A stretch of 64,000 nt of DNA from Linyphia triangularis (lineage: Eukaryota > Arthropoda > Arachnida > Araneae > Linyphiidae). The DNA lies in assembly GCA_963978545.1 (NCBI GenBank), contig OZ021722.1, positions 6,033,201-6,097,200 of the forward strand, read 5' to 3'. Shown here piece after piece: positions 21,516 through 32,908 of the stretch (positions are counted from its first letter, which is position 1; each line of letters begins with the position of its first letter). The notes beneath the pieces were generated by a model. The model did not search any database. It was not told where the DNA came from and saw only the letters and a program-made list of their open reading frames with translations. Position numbers and translations under genes: made by a program.

Positions 21516-23320
21516 AAGATATAAAAGTAGATAAATGATCTATTAATATTACTCATTCTGTCTTGCCTACCGTTCCATGGCTTGTTATACTTGCCTTGAC
21601 TGTACATATTTAAAAAAAAATAATAATAATAATGTCGTAAATATTGCTTTAACAGACATGCACAAAGGAAAGTACTGGCGGTTGTTGTATGAGAAGGCTA
21701 GAAAAATCGCTTCTTTTGCTTATGGTGGCTTAATTTGTAGGTGTACGTTTTCCATATGTAACTCTTACATTATCCTTTCTTATATGTACGAAATAGAGGA
21801 GAAATAATCTTTGATGGGCGAAACTCAAAAGAAGAGAACTCTGTGTTAAGGCCACGTAGTTATTTAGAAGATTCCTGATTAAAAACAATTTTTTGTCGAA
21901 TATTTGCTTTTATCATTTCATATATGTATCAAAAGTATTTTTCATTTGCATAATAGTAAAAGAAAAATTATTTTTTTAGCAAATACTTATTGTATATTAA
22001 AATAAAATATTTCTTATATTTTTCACTGCCTTAGTCATCTTGCAACTTTCTAGTTATGATACAAAAAAAGAAATCAAAAATCTGAATAGAAACGGTTATT
22101 TCTAACATAGCGTAACAAACTTCTTTTCCTGTCAGCGCAAGCTGCTATAAATCATAGAAAAAAAAAATCCTATTTGTCCACAATTCAACGGTTGAGAGTT
22201 TTGCAAGACTATTTATAATACCTGTACATCGATGTATCTATATTTTTTCGAATATTAATAAGAATGTTCTTCATAATCGAGCTGCTCTTTTTGGAAAAGA
22301 ATTTCCATGTCAAAGGAATGAGACAAGTTCATGAAAAACTCTATCACGGAATGTTTCGTGATGCTTAACCATTGCTATTGATGAACAAAATCCAGAAGAA
22401 AAAAAAAACTCAATCTCCATAGAAATTTAAAAGAAGCTTTGTTTCAGAAGAAATATTTTATTTGTATTCAATTTTGATGCTCGATAAAAAGGCCTCGAGT
22501 AATGGCGAATCTCAAAGCAAGTGATACAATGTTTAGTTGTAATGCAAAATAAACGTGATAAATATATATTTTTTTTTTTTTAAAGCAGATGTATGTGGCA
22601 CTAAAGAATTTATTCAAAACATTTCATACGTTCACACGATTTTGCTAAAATAAGAGAGAATTTTTTTTTTAATAACATTTTTTCATGAGTTTTGATTTAC
22701 CAATTATGTAACGTTTGGAAAATATTGAATAGTAACGAAATGTTGGTTCCAATAAAAAACACTTTTTTAAAAAAAAATTAAGCAAATATATTGAAACAAA
22801 AAGGGATATAAAATTTTTACTATTTTTAAATGGCTAATTAATCGTATTACCGCCATCTATCGAGCTGAACCTAGTTTTTCAAGAGGTTCTTCATTAAAAA
22901 CAATTTTTTTTGTCAATAATCTTTTTATCATTTCATACATATATATATATCAGAAATAAATATCATTTGCATAATATTAAAAGAGAAATTGAATAATTAA
23001 TAAATATTTCGTCAATATTAAATTAAAGTGTTAGTTGGATTCATAATTTTTCGCCGAGCGCCTTTTAGGTGCCTTTAAACTTTCTAGTGTCTTCATATTT
23101 AGCAAGAAAGAAAAAAAAATGGCTCTGAATGGCTTGCCGTCATCATGTACTCAAAATAATGCTTGAAGCAGTTGTTAGTTAATTAGGGTTTTTAATATAG
23201 CCTGAGACGTCAAATTAATAAATTAATAACAGTGATTTTCGGATCGAAGCATCTGATGTTTATTTAAAATTATTATTATATATATCGATTATTATTATTA
23301 TTAATATTATTGGGGTTTGT
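21516..23320. other. AT-rich spacer
   Basis: No gene is visible. Two related segments, 21848-22045 and 22880-23095, share ttcctgattaaaaacaattt/ttcttcattaaaaacaattt, tcatttcatatatgtatcaa and the ending ctttctagt, so they are old copies of one repeat about 1.03 kb apart. A TA/ATT microsatellite lies at 23268-23312. Confidence 0.5.
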
Positions 23321-23321
23321 A

Positions 23322-24040
23322 CGCTCAACAACCTATTTTAACACACAATGACGGCTAATCAAGCCGGTACCTACATCTTAGAGTAGATTGCGAATTACAA
23401 CGAACATCCATGAACATAAACGAACATCCATAAGAACATAAACGAACATCCATATGAACATAAACGAACATCCATATGAACATAAACGAACATCCATATG
23501 AACATAAACGAACATCCATATGAACATAAAAGAACATACATATGAACATAAACGAACATCCATATGAACATAAACGAACATCCATGAACATAAACGAACA
23601 TCCATATAAACATAAACGAACATCCATGAACATAAACGAACATCCATATGAACATAAACGAACATCCATGAACATAAACGAACATCCATATGAACATAAA
23701 CGAACATCCATGAACATAAACGAACATCCATATGAACATAAACGAACATCCATGAACATAAACGAACATCCATGAACATAAACGAACATCCATATGAACA
23801 TAAACGAACATCCATAAGAACATAAACGAACATCCATGAACATAAACTAACATCCATATGAACATAAACGAACATCCATGAACATAAACGAACATCCATA
23901 TGAACATAAACGAACATCCATGAACATAAACGAACATTCTTATGAACATAAATGAACATCCATGAGTAACCTAGGAGTCAAATCCGGCACCTTTGTCATA
24001 CGAGGCCTGAGAGCTAACCACACAGCCATCAGGTTGACGC
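23322..24040 (-). repeat. SINE-2 copy expanded by an internal minisatellite
   Basis: The left part (gacggctaatcaagccggta, then gattgcgaattacaacgaac) and the right part (aggagtcaaatccggcacct, then cacagccatcagg) are the two halves of a minus-strand SINE-2. Between them the short stretch that normally reads gaacatccatgcctaac has been expanded into the array at 23400-23963. Confidence 0.85.
23400..23963. repeat. 20/22-bp minisatellite within SINE-2
   Basis: Units of gaacatccatgaacataaac (20 bp) and gaacatccatatgaacataa+ac (22 bp) are repeated about 26 times, with rare variants (cataag, catata, acatacat, acttaaca-type changes). The left half is dominated by 22-bp units; the middle and right alternate 20 and 22. 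The repeat lacks stops in all minus frames and in one plus frame, which explains the overlapping open frames here; it is not a gene. Confidence 0.95.
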
Positions 24041-25080
24041 ATCTGATGTTTCAATCAATCAAAAAGTTAAAAACAACAAGGCATAAGATATAACTGAGTT
24101 TTCCAAAAACCCATTTGAGGAGTTAGAAGCACAAAATGACTATAAAGAACTTATAGAACTACCCATCTTATTTCTTGGAGGAGTTCCCATAAGAGAATGG
24201 GCTTTAGAGCTCCAGAGGGACTAACATCGTGTGCTCATTATTGAAAGGTAAAAACAAATTTACTTACTCGAGATATATATATTCGGAGAATAACTTATAC
24301 TGCCCAAGTAAGAAGAATATAGGGAATTCACAATATTTGCTCGTTTGTTGAAAAAACTTTATGTGAGCGGATCTTTTCAAACAACCTCTGATTGTTAAAT
24401 GCTGATTTTCCTTAACAGTACAGGAGATATAGGTTTTTCGGTGAAACTTATTCCCACAGAAGAAGAGATTGAATTTTTGTAGCTCGTTGATGATAATGTT
24501 TTGACTTACTAAAAGTCTAGAAAAATCTGAGTGCAAAATACGTTTTTTGGCCGCAATCTTGGAATTTTTAAAAAAAAAATCATATAAAGTCATGTGTGGT
24601 ATCAAATTACGGAAAATTTTATCGTGAAAAAGATTATCATTTTGGTTTTAAAAAGTAAAAACAATTAACAAAATGGTGGCCAAAAAATAAAAGTTTATAC
24701 AGTGTTAAACATCATATCATCCAATTACACGATATTTCAAGCTGGAAAGCAATATAATGAGAGTTTTTTAGATGCAAAATGTTTACGAAGATGAGGTAGT
24801 AACTAGGTATTAGGTAGTAACTTTTGTCATGCTAACAGTTCTGAAAAATCTATTTGTAAACAAATATTTAAATTTTGTGGCCGACGGGCACATGGAACCA
24901 TACAGATAAAATACAGTCATGTTTGTGAAATTTACAGAGTATCACTTAGCTTTACGACAAGCTGTATAATAGCGAGATTACAGTTTCTGATATAAGTTAC
25001 TCTACCGAACTGCTGAAGTTGTCTTCTGAATTGCAAGAGAAAAATGACTCTTTAAAAGTACAAAGTAGGACAGCTCATCA
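24041..25080. other. AT-rich spacer with one half of an inverted pair
   Basis: About 24420-24670 is related, in opposite orientation, to 28185-28430 (shared: tgtggtatcaaat, aaaaagtaaaaacaattaac, and the cttactaaaagtctagaaa block). No gene is visible. Confidence 0.45.
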
Positions 25081-25725
25081 CTAATTCTCCCACTTCCCAC
25101 TTGTCCACAACTCTGAAAATTGGTACAAGTGTCAACAATGGCAAACATAAGAAAAGTAAGCTATTTCGATTTCGATTAACCCACTTTAAGGGGTGGAAAA
25201 GGGGTTAAACGTTCCAAACGAATGATATTCTAATGTCCCACTTCCCTTATGGTCACAACTTTGAAAATTCGTACAAATATCAACAATGGTAAACGTAGAA
25301 AAAGTAAGCTATCCCGATCTCGATTAACCCACTTTAAGGGATCGAAAAGGGTTTAAACGTACCAAACGAGAGATATTTGAATATCCCACTTCCCATTTGG
25401 TCACAATACTGAAATTTGGTGCAAATATCAACTAACATAGAAAAAGCAAGCTATTCCGATCTTGATTAAACCACTTAAGGGGAGGAATAGGGGTTAAACG
25501 TTTCAAATGAGGGATAATCGAATGTCCCACATCCCATATGGTCACAATTTTGAAAATTGGTACAAATGTCAACAATGATAAACATAGAAAAAGTAAGCTA
25601 CTTCGATTAACCAACTTTAAGGGACTAGAAGGGGTTAAAAGTTTCAAACGAGGGATATCCGAATGCAAATGTTAAGAAGGGCACATATAGAAAAAATAAG
25701 TTATTCCAATATCGATTAATACATT
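25080..25725 (-). repeat. Family P element: tandem subrepeats of about 125 bp, copy 1
   Basis: Five imperfect subrepeats each contain cccacttccca(t), a ttggtacaaatgtcaacaat-like block, aaaaagtaagctattccgat, gattaacccactttaag and ggggttaaacgtttcaaacg. The reverse complement of the same unit forms the 62733-63640 element, and the general plan recurs at 42805-43705. There is no coding capacity. Confidence 0.85.
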
Positions 25726-25734
25726 TTTAAGGAA

Positions 25735-26235
25735 TGAAATTCGACTTTTTTGGGATTTAATCCGAGAGTAAAGTTCAAGGTAAGAGAGCTCTGAAGAAGA
25801 AAGGGTAGGGTAGTTGCAATCCTCCTTTGCGAGTTTGTCTGCCGATTAGTTTCCGTAAAGATCCACATGGGAAGGTATCCATTGGAGGTGGATGTCATGT
25901 TGAAGGGAAATGAATCATAAATTGTGTAACATAGATGCACTAGTTTTGTCTCCAACGTGGGTCCAGTTATTGAGATGTTGAGGTGAACTACCGCTGTCAG
26001 TAAGAATCCATCGGTTCTCCATAGTTATTTTCGTTCAGAATAGTCTCAGTACCCACTTTGATCGATAGCAGTTCGCTTCTGAAAATAGAGCAGAAGTCAG
26101 GGTTACGTTGAAAAAGAGAGATTTTATCCTGTGGAGTTTCAAAGTAGATGCCACTACCAGCAAGATCTGTGACTTTGCTACCGTCAGTAGTAGAGGGTCT
26201 ATCGGAAAATTCAGTCCACTTTTGACAATAATTTT
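25735..26235 (-). pseudogene. LINE (jockey-like) RNase H domain fragment
   Basis: Read on the minus strand, this is the RNase H domain that follows the reverse transcriptase in jockey/I-type LINEs. Visible in order are TTDGSK with GSGIYFETPQ (first Asp), NPDFCSIFRSELLSI (Glu), RWILTDSGSSPQHLNNW (second Asp), THVGDKTSASMLHNL, HLQWIPSHVDLYGN and SADKLAKED (last Asp/His region), then LSYLELYSRIKSQKS. All four active-site positions are recognisable, but a frameshift and stops break the frame (for example between the FRSELLSI and ILTDS segments and in LYGN-stop-SADKLA). It lacks the RT domain and the LINE 3' end. It lies tail-out against the family P repeat. Confidence 0.88.
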
Positions 26236-26364
26236 CGACACGTAAGCACATGTGTTATTTGGCTTTCTGTTTTTATGGCATAATGTATACATACAGATAT
26301 AGCAAATTAACTAAAACAAAGTTGATTAACTTGCAAGTCTTAAGTGTGAAGCGATAGTGCATCC

Positions 26365-27345
26365 ATGGCTACTGATAAAGTTCATTTACGCCACTGTATT
26401 TAATACGAATTTCAACAAGAAAGAAATGCTACAGAAGCATGTAGAAATTTATTGAAAGTGTTAGGTGAATGTACAGTTCCTGATAGGAACATGCAGAAGA
26501 TGAATCGAAAAATTTGAAACAGGTGATATCGACCTTTCTGATAAGCCACGTTCTGGGCGACCATCTTCGATCTACGACGATGTTGTTAAGACCATGTTCG
26601 AGCAAGATCTTTTTTTTTTTACAACATTGAGCATCGCAGAATGGCTTAATTCAGCTCAGCAAACCATTTAGGACCAGAATGGGAAGATATGATTGGTGTG
26701 GAAATATTCAAGATGGGTGCCACATGAATTAAGTCAGAAGAATTTGGATGATCGAGTCGTCATATGCACATCTCTGCTTGCTCGGAACAAAATAGAACCC
26801 TTCTTGAGCCGGATGATAATTAGGTATGAAAGTGGATTCCTTACGAAAACATTGTAAGGAAAAAGGCATATTGTGAACCTGCTCTTCCACCTCTAAACCA
26901 AATTTGACTCTGAACACAAGAATGTTGTGTATATGATGGGACATTCTTGGACCAATACATTATGAGCTTTTGAAACCGAAAGAAAAGCTCAATTCGGAGA
27001 AATATTGGCAACAACTGGATAATTTAAACACAGCAGTCCAAGAAAATAGGCCTGTGATGTTCAATAGGAAGGGCATCATACTGCATCATGATAACTCTGG
27101 GCTACATGCCGCTTTGAGAAGTCGTGAAAAAAATTGCAGAACTAGAATGGGAAATTCTGTAGCATCCACCATATTCCCCGGACTTAGCACCCTCCGACTA
27201 TCACTTGTTTTTCTCCTTACACACTTTTTTGAAGTGCAAAAAATTCAAAAATGACGATCTCAAACAAGCACCAGTTCAATTTTTCGCATCTAAAGATGAA
27301 ATTTTTTTCAAAAATGGGATATACAAATTGCCCTCACGCTGATGT
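26365..27345 (+). pseudogene. Mariner transposase pseudogene
   Basis: A dead Tc1/mariner-superfamily transposase of the mariner (D,D34D) type. The start is an ATG at 26365 (MATDKVHLRHC). Recognisable pieces are the helix-turn-helix region (ATEACRNLL), FETGDIDLSDKPRSGRPS, SRWVPHELSQKNLDDRV (WVPHEL motif), KWIPYENI, LNSEKYWQQLDNLNTAVQEN, LHHDNSG (second catalytic Asp) and HPPYSPDLAPSDYHLF-like sequence near 27165-27215 (third Asp, YSPDLAP motif). The normal GDEKW box is ruined: the codons read Val-stop-Lys-Trp, so the first catalytic Asp is lost. Several frameshifts and stops occur, and a T run replaces part of the sequence at about 26612. No terminal inverted repeats were identified. Confidence 0.92.
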
Positions 27346-27510
27346 CGCATGATGTCATTAATAATAATAGCAATTATATTATTTAATAAAGTTTATTGAC
27401 GGTAAGAAAAACTTGTATTTTGTTTTATTCTTAAAACGGACAAAACTTTCCGGTAGACAAACTTGATGTCATATTTGGGGATTTGATTTATGACCTCCAA
27501 TGCTAGTTGT

Positions 27511-27684
27511 GCGGTATAGTGGTTAGCGTGTTGGCTTCTAGACCGCGAGGTTGCGGGTTCCGAGTCCCGTGTTAGGCATGGGTGTTTGTAAATGTATGTT
27601 GGCTTGTCTAATGACGAAAGTTTCGGCTCATTATAGCCCTCGTGTTGCTGACGGCGCCAGATAATCTGAATACAACCAACCAAC
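27511..27684 (+). repeat. SINE-1 copy, slightly 5'-truncated
   Basis: It starts at gcggtatagtggttag, lacking the first 8-10 bases. The target-site duplication ccaatgctagttgt occurs at about 27497-27510 and 27685-27698. Confidence 0.93.
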
Positions 27685-27703
27685 CAATGCTAGTTGTCTG
27701 AGG

Positions 27704-28165
27704 TGGTCATGCACGAAAAACCTGCAGCCAATGGTCTAGCTGTCCACCGCCAACTTATAAGCAGACTCAGTTTTACGAATGACGACAAATCCACCTTATA
27801 TAAAGCCAGAAATATTGCTCACAGATGTCGTAGCTCAGATCTTGGAGAACTCTCCTTGGTCAAACAATTTTCGATGCGAGAATTACCCTAGCATTGGCAT
27901 TTCTAGATCTTAGTAAATCTCCTGACCCCGATGGTCTTCGTGGACATATGCTTGAAAATCTAGGCTGCAGTGAGAAACAAAGATTGTCAGACTTCTTTAA
28001 CCTTTCGTGGCAGAAAAGGCGTTTGCCCCAGGAGTGGAAAAGAGCCACAGCTATCCCAATTAAGAAGTCAAATAAGAACATCTGTTATCCTGGAGATTTC
28101 AGACCTATTGCACTAATATGTTGTACAACTTGCAAGTTACTGGAATTAATAAAAATGATTTTCAA
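27704..28165 (+). pseudogene. LINE (jockey-like) reverse transcriptase fragment
   Basis: N-terminal part of a jockey-type reverse transcriptase. A leading segment ends in KQFSMRELP, then a one-base frameshift leads to LDLSKSPDPDGLRGHMLENL (the SPGPDG-type RT motif), RLSDFFNLSWQKRRLPQEWK, RATAIPIKKSNKN and FRPIALICCTTCKLLELI (RT motif 2 region). The fragment stops before the catalytic YADD-type box, so it is inactive. It lies immediately downstream of a SINE-1 insertion. It belongs to the same broad LINE type as the fragments at 25735 and 34407, though not necessarily the same copy. Confidence 0.9.
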
Positions 28166-29191
28166 CTCTGCATAAGCTTTCAATTTTTTCACCCACTCCA
28201 TTGTTAATTGTTTTTACTTTTTAAAACAAACATCCTAATCTTTTTTAACATGAAATGTTCCGTTATTTGATACCACACACGATTTTTTTAAAAAAAATTC
28301 CAAGATGGGGGGCAAAAAACACATTTTTCACGCTCAGTTTTTTTTAGACTTTTAGTATGTCAAAAAGATATTATCGACGAGCTAAAAGATTCAGTCACCT
28401 CTTCTGGGGGAATTAGTTCCACTCATCGCCTATTTTTTGCTTGAAGAACAGATATGCTGTGCATATTTCATTAGTTAGTTTTTAGTGGATATACACGTAG
28501 TGGATATACAATATATATTTTAAGATAACTTATTTATACATTTTTGAGTTTTATTATATAAAAAAAACATCCCAGGTTTGTTACTTTTACAAGTAACAGA
28601 TCTGACAAGTAATAGACCTGACAAATTTACATTATTGATTTTTTTTTACAACCATGTGTACACATTTTAGGCTTAAGACACCATGGCTCAAATGTAGTTC
28701 ACAGAGTTACAGTTAAATTGTATGTGCTAAGCAGTTAATAAGGCTACAACTTTAAAAAATTGGTGCAAGAAATTAATAACTTTAGCTATCTGCTATAAAC
28801 TTTTTAAATTAAAAAAAAAAGTAGAATATAAAAAAAAAATACTCACCATATGAAAATTAAAAAGTTCTTACAGTATCCTAACAGCTCAAGATCTTATTTC
28901 AAAATGGATTCTTTCACGTACTGAATCATGAAAGCAATATTAAAAAATTGTTATCAACTAAGTAATTTTGAAAATGATTAACTTTGGTAACAGACCGACA
29001 CAAAATAATTAATATGTTCCAGAAAATTTAAAGAAAATTTCAAAGATATTTTATAGATTAAATACAATATATATTTAAAAAAATACATAGGTTCTTCACA
29101 GTTATTTTATATATTGGAAATTCGTAAAAGATGAAAAAGAGGTTTAGTTTGTCATTTCGGACATCTAGTTTTGCTCTTTGTTAAAAATATA

Positions 29192-29225
<34 letters not shown>

Positions 29226-29969
29226 CTCAAGGTAAATTTTTATAATATTAGGCATCATAAATCTTAATAGTATGTATTTTTAGAAAAAAACAAAAAACAA
29301 GCGCATAAGTCTTCAATTGATTAAATTTAAAACTAAAAAATAGTCTTTTGTCGGACATCAAGAATGCCTCCAATTCGAAAATCACCCAGATAAGTTATTA
29401 CACATCTCAATAATACAATTATTATACTATAAAAGTCCTTTATCCATCAGTTATCTTTTTTGAAATTCAAATGTTTTATCCTTTTAGCTAGATTATAGAA
29501 TCGCGAGATTTCCCCGAAGGCTATACGTGAAAAAGATGAAGCGTCCCATTCCGAAAAAGTGTATATAGCTATTTTTGATTGATCACGTTTACATGAATTT
29601 TGTAGCAAAACAAAAAGTAATTCTTCTATTCAGACGAATGTGATAAAAAAAATAATCGAATCTGTGATAATATATTTTATTATTATTAACGGTGTTGATA
29701 ATTCAAGTTCATATTTTTAAAAACCTATTAGAAACACTATTGGTCAGAACAACATGAAATTTAATGTGTATATGTTATCGATAATACGATTAATTTGGGT
29801 ATTCTACATTATAATTACAACCATAACCAGGTATAACAACCATAAAAATAAGGCTCAAGGTATATTTTTTTATATTATTATGCATCATAAATCTTAATAA
29901 TATGTATTTTTAGAAAATGCAAACACATAAATAAGCCCTCAATTTATTACATTTAAATATCAAATCACC
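28166..29969. other. AT-rich spacer with local repeats
   Basis: No gene is visible. About 28185-28430 pairs in inverse orientation with 24420-24670. A direct repeat of about 115 bp occurs at about 29222-29340 and 29850-29960 (shared: gcatcataaatcttaat and gtatgtatttttagaaaa). A 30-base poly-A run is at 29197-29223. Confidence 0.5.
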
Positions 29970-30550
29970 TGAATCCACTGGTCTGCGGAGACAAAAATAG
30001 CCGAAATTATTCAAAAATAAACTTTGAATTAATTGAACTAAATCCGATTGCCAAAATTGTGTTATAACTGACTTTATAATAAGCATTCTTTTTTTATGTG
30101 GTAACCGCTCTTCAATTTTCAATGAAGAAGAGTGCAGACGATATTTTTTCTCTGACGAAAAATACTTCCAGCATTTAAAAGCGATCCAGGTCGGTGATAA
30201 AATATTACGTGACTGATGACGTAATATTTTATTACCAACTTGGCTCACTTTTAAAAGCTGGAAGTATTTTTCGCCAGAAAATAAATATCGTCTGCACTCT
30301 TCCTCATTAAAAAAAAGAAAGAGCAGTGGTTTATGACGTAAATTTTTTTTTTCAATATTCAGGAAGTTATTGCACATTTGGCAATTGGAATTAGTTCAAC
30401 TCATACAAATTCGATTTTCGAATAGTTTCGGCCATTTTTGCTCTGGCAGACCAGTGGATTCCTGATCGACTAACATTTCTCAACATTCTATTAAAAATTC
30501 AGAATGGTGTTCGATGAGGTTCTTAAACTTTCAGCCACCTCTAGGGCTGT
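29970..30550. mobile_element. Foldback element B, copy 2 (left end missing)
   Basis: The arms meet at about 30210-30235 (atattacgtgactgatgacg). It starts inside the left arm at gaatccactggtctg and runs to the tcagaatggtgttcgatgag block at the right. About 75 bp of the left terminus is absent or diverged. The minus frame at 29910-30377 is created by the palindrome and has no recognised domain. Confidence 0.75.
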
Positions 30551-31240
30551 AATGAGTCTATAAATTCCAGATTGGTTTACAGAGAAATGGAAACAGTTTT
30601 CGGGTTGCTTCTTATTCAAAATATGATGCGGAATTTCCTCTCATAAACTGAAATATGGACGATCATCAAACCACGAAATTCGAAACTTCTTTAAGTTTAT
30701 TCTGATGGAAACGTGATTTTTCCCTCCCTCTCTCTCGGAAAAACCATAAATACATGAAATATGTATTTATAGTTTTTCTAAACTCCGATCAAACAAATAA
30801 CACAAAGTGTAGTTGCGACTAAACTAATCGACTGAAGCGAAGGCCTTTAAATTCGTGCATGAATTTTGTAGTAATAAGTAGTGTATTCGGACAATAAAAA
30901 TCGAAATTTTTTACACGTTTTGGGATGTCATGATTTCAAAAAAAGTGGCATTAAAATGTCTCTGTGTCTGTGTTTATTTGATGTTTGGTCTTCTTTAGCT
31001 CTAAAATCTACAATGAAAACAAGCAAATAAAAGTATTTTCAATTCTATTACTAGCAAAAAGTTATTTAAATAAGATGTGTTTCTAGTTGATAAGGGAAAG
31101 CCTTAAAAACCCTTTCATTTGGTAAATATTTGAAGGAGATCGGAGCTCTGTACCATTTATTAATGTGCATTTAACTATTACGACAGAAATTCAAGATATC
31201 GGTCTTATGTCTTGCAAAACTGATTTCCGATGCTGCGTTT
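30551..31240. other. AT-rich spacer
   Basis: No gene. The stretch at about 30870-30960 (cgaaattttttacacgtttt, gatgtcatgatttcaaaaaa) resembles part of family M. The stretch 31115-31195 matches 12300-12385. Confidence 0.4.
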
Positions 31241-31422
31241 GCCGACCAAACGGTATAGTGGTTAGCGTGCTAGCTTCTAGACCGCGAGGTTCCGGGTTCA
31301 AGTCCCGTGTTGGGCATGGGTGTTTGTAAATGTATGTTGGTTTGTCTAATGACGAATGTTCCGGCACATTATAGCCCTCGTGTTGCTGATGGCTCCAGAT
31401 AATCTGAAAACAACCAACCAAC
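31241..31422 (+). repeat. SINE-1 copy
   Basis: Full-length copy with a 13-bp target-site duplication, cgatgctgcgttt, on both sides. Confidence 0.95.
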
Positions 31423-32222
31423 CGATGCTGCGTTTCAAGCCAAGATGTTTGACATCAAATGGCGTCACATTCAATTGGAGCCGAATGAATCGTTTTCTCG
31501 CCAAAGTCTAACAGGGGAACTTTGATTGCAAATTTAAAAAAAAAAAAAAAAATCATTGAGAAGACATTTTTTGTGTTTATAGCCTTTTCGAAACATTTAG
31601 ATTTGAATTAAAAAAAAAAAAAAAAAATGCGGGAATTGTCTATTGTGAATAAAAAAACTCGAGTCAAACTTAAGGTTTTTAACTTTTTAGTTCACTTATC
31701 ACAATTGTTTAAAGCGGTTCTTTTCCGAGTTTTAATCTTATTAATTCTCCTAGCTGTTCCTATTCAATATATTTTACGATAATTAAACAAGAATTTCTTA
31801 TCGGAAAATGCACAAAGTGGTAAAAGTGCAGTGGTTTTGTACATCGATTAGCATTTTTGACGTTTTGAATTATCGTTTGGTGATTTAGTTTATTTTAGTA
31901 TTGTTATCGGTTCAGTGGAAACGACGTGGTAAAAATGTTGTTTGTTGTTATTGGTATTCGAAATTGTAGGCAATTAAAAGATAACGGCAGTATTTGTGTA
32001 CGGTGAATAAATGATATATTTTTTTTTAAATATTGAGTCAGATCTTTACAAGTCTCATAACAATTTGTGAAGTATTTATCAGAAATGGTGGACTATGTAT
32101 TTCTTCAAAGTAGTTTATAGTTTTCAACTGAAAATTCCGACTGTAAATTTCGTTCGAGTGGAATAATTTTTTACCACATTAATTCTGTGGAAAATTCACA
32201 TTGAAGTTCCGAATTGTGACAG
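31423..32222. other. AT-rich spacer
   Basis: No gene. The segment 31435-31680 is related, in inverse orientation, to about 37290-37530 and contains two poly-A tracts. Confidence 0.45.
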
Positions 32223-32412
32223 GCCTACCAAACGGTATAGTGGTTAGCGTGCTGACTTCTAGACCGCGTTGTTGCGGGTTCGAGTCCCGTGTTAGGCATG
32301 GGTGTTTGTAAATGTATGTTGGCTTGTCTAATGACGAATGTTTCGGCGCATTATAGCCCTCGTGTTGCTGACGGCGCCAGATAATCTGAAAACAACCAAA
32401 CAACCAACCAAC
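32223..32412 (+). repeat. SINE-1 copy
   Basis: Full-length copy, with head variant gcctaccaaacgg. The target-site duplication cgaattgtgacag is on both sides. The tail is a perfect (AACC)n run. Confidence 0.95.
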
Positions 32413-32566
32413 CGAATTGTGACAGCTGGAAAGATTTTGAACTCTATAGTATATCACCAGGTTTTCCAATTTTATAGTCTGTAAAAAATATTGCAAATGC
32501 TGTTAAAATCAATTAAGTGTATGTTGAAGAGTTTTAGTGATTTCTGTAGCAATAATTCAACCTTCT

Positions 32567-32705
32567 TTTGGTTGGTTAGTTTGTGCGCTCAATGCACAAT
32601 GACGGATAATCTGGCCGGGACCTCCAGCTTGACGTGGATTCCGAACCACAACGAACATCCACGCCTATGACATGCGAGACTAACGAACTAACCACACAGC
32701 TCTTA
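32567..32705 (-). repeat. SINE-2 copy
   Basis: Minus-strand family-2 copy: ttggttggttagtttgtgcg, aatgacggataatctggccg, gtggattccgaaccacaacg and catccacgcctatgac. The B-box part is deleted. Confidence 0.8.
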
Positions 32706-32724
32706 GGTGAGGCAACCTGGGTTC

Positions 32725-32908
32725 GGTTGGTTGGTTGTTTTCAGATTATCTGGCGCCGTCAGCAACACGAGGGCTATAATGCGCCGAAACGTTCGTCATT
32801 AGACAAGCCAACATACATTTACAAACACCCATGCCTGACACGGGACTCGGAACCCGCAACCTCGTGGTCTAGAAGCTAGCACGCTAACCACTATACCGTT
32901 TGGTCGGC
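32725..32908 (-). repeat. SINE-1 copy
   Basis: Full-length minus-strand copy with the target-site duplication caacctgggttcgg on both sides. Confidence 0.95.

Noticed and set aside
23355..23959. Long open frames of 160-190 codons on the minus strand
   Set aside because: They are translations of the 20/22-bp minisatellite in its several frames; no start context, domain or codon signal supports a gene.
29910..30377. 155-codon minus-strand frame
   Set aside because: It lies on the palindromic foldback element B, and its left and right halves encode complementary sequence; no domain is recognisable.
32179..32496. Recurring open frames with IIWRRQQHEGYNAPKH and SSLDKPTYIYKHPC
   Set aside because: The same peptide words appear wherever SINE-1 occurs, on its minus strand; they are SINE sequence read as protein.
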